A stretch of DNA of 64,000 bases from an uncultured Bryobacteraceae bacterium (GTDB lineage Bacteria > Acidobacteriota > Terriglobia > Bryobacterales > Bryobacteraceae): contig CALDSU010000005.1 in the NCBI GenBank assembly GCA_937924525.1, positions 496,001 to 560,000 on the forward strand, written 5' to 3'. Shown one piece after another: positions 61,008-64,000 of the stretch. A program made the translations under genes and the position numbers. The notes beneath the pieces were generated by a model. That model did no database searches, was not told the DNA's origin, and saw only the letters and a list, made by a program, of their open reading frames with translations. How positions within the stretch are numbered: position 1 is the first letter of the stretch; each line of letters opens with the position of its first letter.

Positions 61008-63821
61008 GTGCGCTACGTGTTTCTGCTGGCATGGCCGATGGCGCTGGTCCTCGCCGAGGACCTCGAGCGCCAGGCGACCGCCATGCTCGCCAAGCAATGC
61101 GTGAACTGCCACAACTCCTCGTCACGGATGGGGGGGCTCGTCCTCGAGACCAGGGAAAGCGCGCTTCGGGGCGGCTTCTCCGGCCCGGCTTTGACGCCGG
61201 GCGATGCCGGACGCAGCCTGCTGGCCGCGCGGGTTGCGAAAGGAGAGATGCCTCCGGGCAATCCGCTGCCTGCGGACGCCCGCCGTCTGCTGGCCCGGTG
61301 GGTCGAGTCCGGAGCGTCGTGGACCGGGCGGCTGCTCCCCGCGGCACGCAAACGCGCGGGCAAAGATTGGTGGTCCTTGCAGCCGCTCCGGCGTGTGGAT
61401 CCGGAAATCCCGGCCGATGCGCCCGCTTCCTGGACCGTTTCGCCGATCGACCGCTATCTGCTCGCGGCCATGCGCGAGCGCGGTCTTTCCCCGTCGCCGC
61501 CCGCCGCCAAGCGTACCCTGGCCCGCCGGGTGACCTATGATCTGACAGGCCTGCCGCCCACGCCCGAGGAACTCGACGCCTTTTTGCGGGACGACGCACC
61601 GGACGCCTACGAGCGGCTGGTCGATCGGCTGCTGGCCTCGCCCGCATACGGCGAGCGCTGGGCGCGGCACTGGATGGATGTGATCCGCTTCGGGGAAAGC
61701 CACGGTTACGAGCAGAACCACCTGCGTCCCAACGCGTGGCCGTTTCGCGACTACCTGATCCGTTCGTTCAACGCGGGGAAGCCCTTCGACCGGATGATCC
61801 TCGAACACCTGGCGGGGGATGTGATCGCCGGCGGCGATCCGGACGTCGAGGTCGGGGTAGGGTTCCTGGTCGCCGGTGTGCATGACACGGTAGGGAACCA
61901 GGCCGAAGCGCCGCGGCGCCAGCAGCGCGCCGATGACCTGGACGACATGATCGCCGCGGCGGGCTCGGCGTTCCTGGGCTTGACCGTGCACTGCGCCCGC
62001 TGTCACGACCACAAGTTCGACCCGATTGAACAGCGCGACTACTACCGGATGGCGGCTATTTTCAACGGCGTCGTGCATGGCGAACGGGAGTTGGCGGCCG
62101 CGGCGGAAAAAGAGAGGCACGCCGCCGCTAGGGAACCGTGGGAGCGCGCACTGCGCGAGGTCCGCGAGCGCCTGGCGGCCATCCGCGAAGCCGCGCGGCC
62201 GGAAGTGGCTGCTCAGCGCGAGGCGATTCTGGCCGCCTACCGTCCGCCTGTGAGCGACCGCTTCACCGAAGAGCGGTTCGCGGCGGTGCGGGCGAAATGG
62301 ATCCGGCTGCGGATCACCGGGACGCCAAACAACTCGCCGGCCGCGATCGATGAGATGGAAGTTTGGGAGGGATCGCGAAATGTTGCGCTGGCTTCCGCCG
62401 GCGCCCGCGTGTCGGCCAGTTCGGAACGCCGGGCCGATGACGATCCCGAGGCCTATGCGGCCCGCCACCTGATCGACGGCCGGTTCGACCGCCGCTGGTT
62501 CGCCGCCTCCGGCGGCCCGGTGGAGATCACCATCGAGCTTGCCGCGCCGGCGCTCGTCGACCGTGTGTCCTGGTCGCGCGACCGGGAGGGCGGGTTTCAG
62601 GGCAAATTCGCCGGACCGCCGGTGACCGGTTACGTGGTGGAAGCGTCGGCCGACGGGCGCGCGTGGCGGCCGGTGGCCAGCGCGGAGGGTCGCCTCCCGT
62701 ACTCCCCGGCGGAGCGCGAGGCGCTCGTGTTGCGCGCCGTGCTGCCGGAGGCGCAGCGCCGCGAATGGGAGACTCTGGAAGCCCGCCGGGCGGAACTCGA
62801 AGACCGGCTGGCGAAATTTCCGAAGCTGCCCGTGGCCTATATCGGGCGGGCCGAACAACCCAGGGAACCGGTGTACTTGCTCAAGGGCGGCAACGTGATG
62901 GACCGCGCCGGGGTGGTGACGCCGGCCAGCCTGTCGGCGTTCTCGTTCGCCCGCTTTTCCCTGGAAGAGGAGCAGCCGGAAGGGGAGCGGCGCGTGGCCC
63001 TCGCGCGCTGGCTGACCGATGCGCGCAACCCGCTCACCCCGCGGGTGCTGGCCAACCGGATCTGGCATTACCATTTCGGCCGCGGCATCGTCGGCACGCC
63101 CAGCGATTTCGGATTCCAGGGCGAGGCGCCCTCGCATCCGGCGCTGTTAGATTACCTGGCCCTGCGGCTGCTGGCGCACGGCTGGCGTCTCAAGCCGCTG
63201 CATCGCGAGATCCTGCTGTCGCAGGCGTATCGTCAGTCCAGCGCCTTCGACGAAGGGAAAGCCCGCGTGGACGCTGAAGCGCGGCTGTTGTGGCGCTATC
63301 CGCCGCAGCGGCTTTCGGCCGAGGCGATCCGCGACGCCATCCTGGCGGTTTCGGGGGCCCTGGACCGGCGGATGGGCGGCCCCGGCTTTCACCTGTTCCG
63401 CTACACGGTGGACAACGTCGCCACCTACTATCCGCTCGAACGGTTTGGACCGGAGACCTTCCGGCGGGCCGTCTATCAGACCGCCGCGCGTTCGGTGCGC
63501 AGCGAACTGCTCGGCCAGTACGATTGCCCGGATTCTTCGCTGCCCGAGCCCAAGCGTTCCGTCACCACCTCGCCTTTGCAGGCGCTGGCCTTGTTCAATA
63601 ACAGCTTTGTCATCGAGCAGGCGGAGTTGCTGGCCGGGCGCCTGCGGAAGGAAGCAGGCGCCGATCCCGCGCGCCAGGTGGATTGGGCGTTTGTGCTGGC
63701 CTTCGGCCGGCCGGCCGAGCCCGGCGAGCGCGCCGCCGCCGCCGCCCTGGTGGAACGGCATGGCCTGGCGGCCTTCTGCCGCGCGTTGTTCAACGCCAAC
63801 GAATTTATCTACGTGATGTGA
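61008..63821 (+). CDS. PSD1/DUF1549/DUF1553 protein with cytochrome-c-like motif and discoidin-like domain
   Basis: 937 residues from GTG, with a signal peptide. A planctomycete-type cytochrome domain is first, with heme motif CVNCH at 31-35. DUF1549 follows at about 140-360 (SPIDRYLLAAMRERGL, WARHWMDVIRFGESHGYEQN, and a second CARCHDHKFDPI). Residues about 422-560 (WIRLRITGTPNNSPAAIDEMEVWEG, FTIELAAP-like strands) look like an F5/8-type discoidin insertion, which could bind a carbohydrate. DUF1553 closes the protein (PRVLANRIWHYHFGRGIVGTPSDFG). Members are frequent in Planctomycetes and Acidobacteria, usually beside DUF1501, and are thought to degrade polymers by an unknown mechanism. Confidence 0.88.
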   Translation: MRYVFLLAWPMALVLAEDLERQATAMLAKQCVNCHNSSSRMGGLVLETRESALRGGFSGPALTPGDAGRSLLAARVAKGEMPPGNPLPADARRLLARWVESGASWTGRLLPAARKRAGKDWWSLQPLRRVDPEIPADAPASWTVSPIDRYLLAAMRERGLSPSPPAAKRTLARRVTYDLTGLPPTPEELDAFLRDDAPDAYERLVDRLLASPAYGERWARHWMDVIRFGESHGYEQNHLRPNAWPFRDYLIRSFNAGKPFDRMILEHLAGDVIAGGDPDVEVGVGFLVAGVHDTVGNQAEAPRRQQRADDLDDMIAAAGSAFLGLTVHCARCHDHKFDPIEQRDYYRMAAIFNGVVHGERELAAAAEKERHAAAREPWERALREVRERLAAIREAARPEVAAQREAILAAYRPPVSDRFTEERFAAVRAKWIRLRITGTPNNSPAAIDEMEVWEGSRNVALASAGARVSASSERRADDDPEAYAARHLIDGRFDRRWFAASGGPVEITIELAAPALVDRVSWSRDREGGFQGKFAGPPVTGYVVEASADGRAWRPVASAEGRLPYSPAEREALVLRAVLPEAQRREWETLEARRAELEDRLAKFPKLPVAYIGRAEQPREPVYLLKGGNVMDRAGVVTPASLSAFSFARFSLEEEQPEGERRVALARWLTDARNPLTPRVLANRIWHYHFGRGIVGTPSDFGFQGEAPSHPALLDYLALRLLAHGWRLKPLHREILLSQAYRQSSAFDEGKARVDAEARLLWRYPPQRLSAEAIRDAILAVSGALDRRMGGPGFHLFRYTVDNVATYYPLERFGPETFRRAVYQTAARSVRSELLGQYDCPDSSLPEPKRSVTTSPLQALALFNNSFVIEQAELLAGRLRKEAGADPARQVDWAFVLAFGRPAEPGERAAAAALVERHGLAAFCRALFNANEFIYVM

Positions 63822-63832
63822 GAACCTGCGCT

Positions 63833-64000
63833 ATGACCCGGCGGAAACTATTTGGCGATTTGTGCTGGGGGCTGCCGGCGCTGGCAGCCATGCAACTGCT
63901 GGCCGGAGGGCGGGTGACGCCGCATCATCGGCCGCGGGCCCGGCGCGTGCTGCAAATTTTCTGTCCCGGGGGCGCGTCGCATCTCGACCTGTGGGACTAC
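63833..64000 (+). CDS. DUF1501 family protein, N-terminal fragment at window edge
   Basis: The ATG at 63833 lies 11 bases after the PSD1 gene stop. The 56 visible residues begin MTRRKLFGDLCWGLPALAAM, an RR-containing export signal, and end LQIFCPGGASHLDLWDY, which matches the family's PGGxSxxDxxD N-terminal metal-site segment of the alkaline-phosphatase-like DUF1501 fold. The gene pairs with the preceding PSD1 protein, as is usual. The rest lies outside the window. Confidence 0.8.
   Translation, partial: MTRRKLFGDLCWGLPALAAMQLLAGGRVTPHHRPRARRVLQIFCPGGASHLDLWDY

Noticed and set aside
1-64000. CRISPR arrays, tRNA and rRNA genes, insertion sequences
   Set aside because: No regular direct-repeat/spacer series, complete cloverleaf, rRNA landmark, transposase or paired IS inverted repeats was seen. 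Short degenerate RNAs could be missed by eye.

Overview
The window looks like a chromosome segment of an Acidobacteriota bacterium, most likely the Bryobacterales/Solibacteraceae group. This is inferred from gene content: two TonB-dependent receptors with an N-terminal carboxypeptidase-regulatory-like domain, a PSD1/DUF1549/DUF1553 protein followed by a DUF1501 protein, M81 peptidase, DUF4838 and DUF6807 proteins, Tat-exported Gfo/Idh and enolase-superfamily enzymes, and a 130-residue repeat protein of a type I associate with this group. The DNA is GC-rich, so long open frames antisense to real genes are common. I found no tRNA, rRNA, insertion sequence, prophage block or CRISPR array. No gene-free stretch exceeds 300 bases; the longest are 17426-17672 and 25661-25902.

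Layout. 1-2622: the end of one gene and a complete tandem paralogue, both probable secreted polysaccharide-active toroid proteins. 2643-8513 (minus): M81 peptidase and a tripartite ABC efflux system (ATPase, FtsX-type permease, periplasmic adaptor). 8548-11239 (minus): MsrA, a Pro-rich glycine-zipper surface protein, proline dehydrogenase. 11362-14936 (plus): duplicated-repeat secreted protein, nucleotidyltransferase-like protein, LemA, Tat-exported oxidoreductase. 15074-18122: first TonB-dependent receptor and a phage-like DUF669 protein. 18302-26889: sugar-related genes (DUF4838, Gfo/Idh, enolase superfamily, DUF6807, isomerase-like, acetamidase/formamidase-like). 26902-29610 (minus): degenerate M28-like protein, MenG/UbiE and AroB.

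29651-38133 is the most coherent accessory system: a minus-strand GntR regulator - 2-hydroxyacid dehydrogenase - MFS transporter operon, with overlapping stop/start codons, divergent from a TonB-dependent receptor and a sialidase-like BNR protein. The 88-base divergent region has two overlapping face-to-face sigma70-type promoters and two copies of one operator-like sequence. 38130-43025 (minus) is a glycine cleavage operon gcvT-gcvH-gcvPA-gcvPB with a phosphoesterase downstream. 43170-48974 is a heavy-metal-type RND efflux operon carrying a PII-like DUF190 gene. 49000-56565 holds an alpha/beta hydrolase, then the housekeeping run xseB-ispA-tlyA-nadK (dxs missing from its usual place), a DctA-type symporter, dusB, rnhA and a dihydroorotate dehydrogenase-like gene. 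56592-64000 has two damaged genes (a cupin with an in-frame amber stop and an enolase-superfamily gene with a one-base frameshift), a DMFase-like protein, a 2-hydroxyacid dehydrogenase, and a PSD1/DUF1501 pair cut by the window end.

Distinctive points: probable noncanonical start codons (ATT at 27780, CTG at 50183), several genes with a -10-like hexamer exactly 7 bases before the start codon (possible leaderless mRNAs), and several enzyme-like proteins lacking family catalytic residues. All assignments rest on reading the sequence; none was checked against a database.
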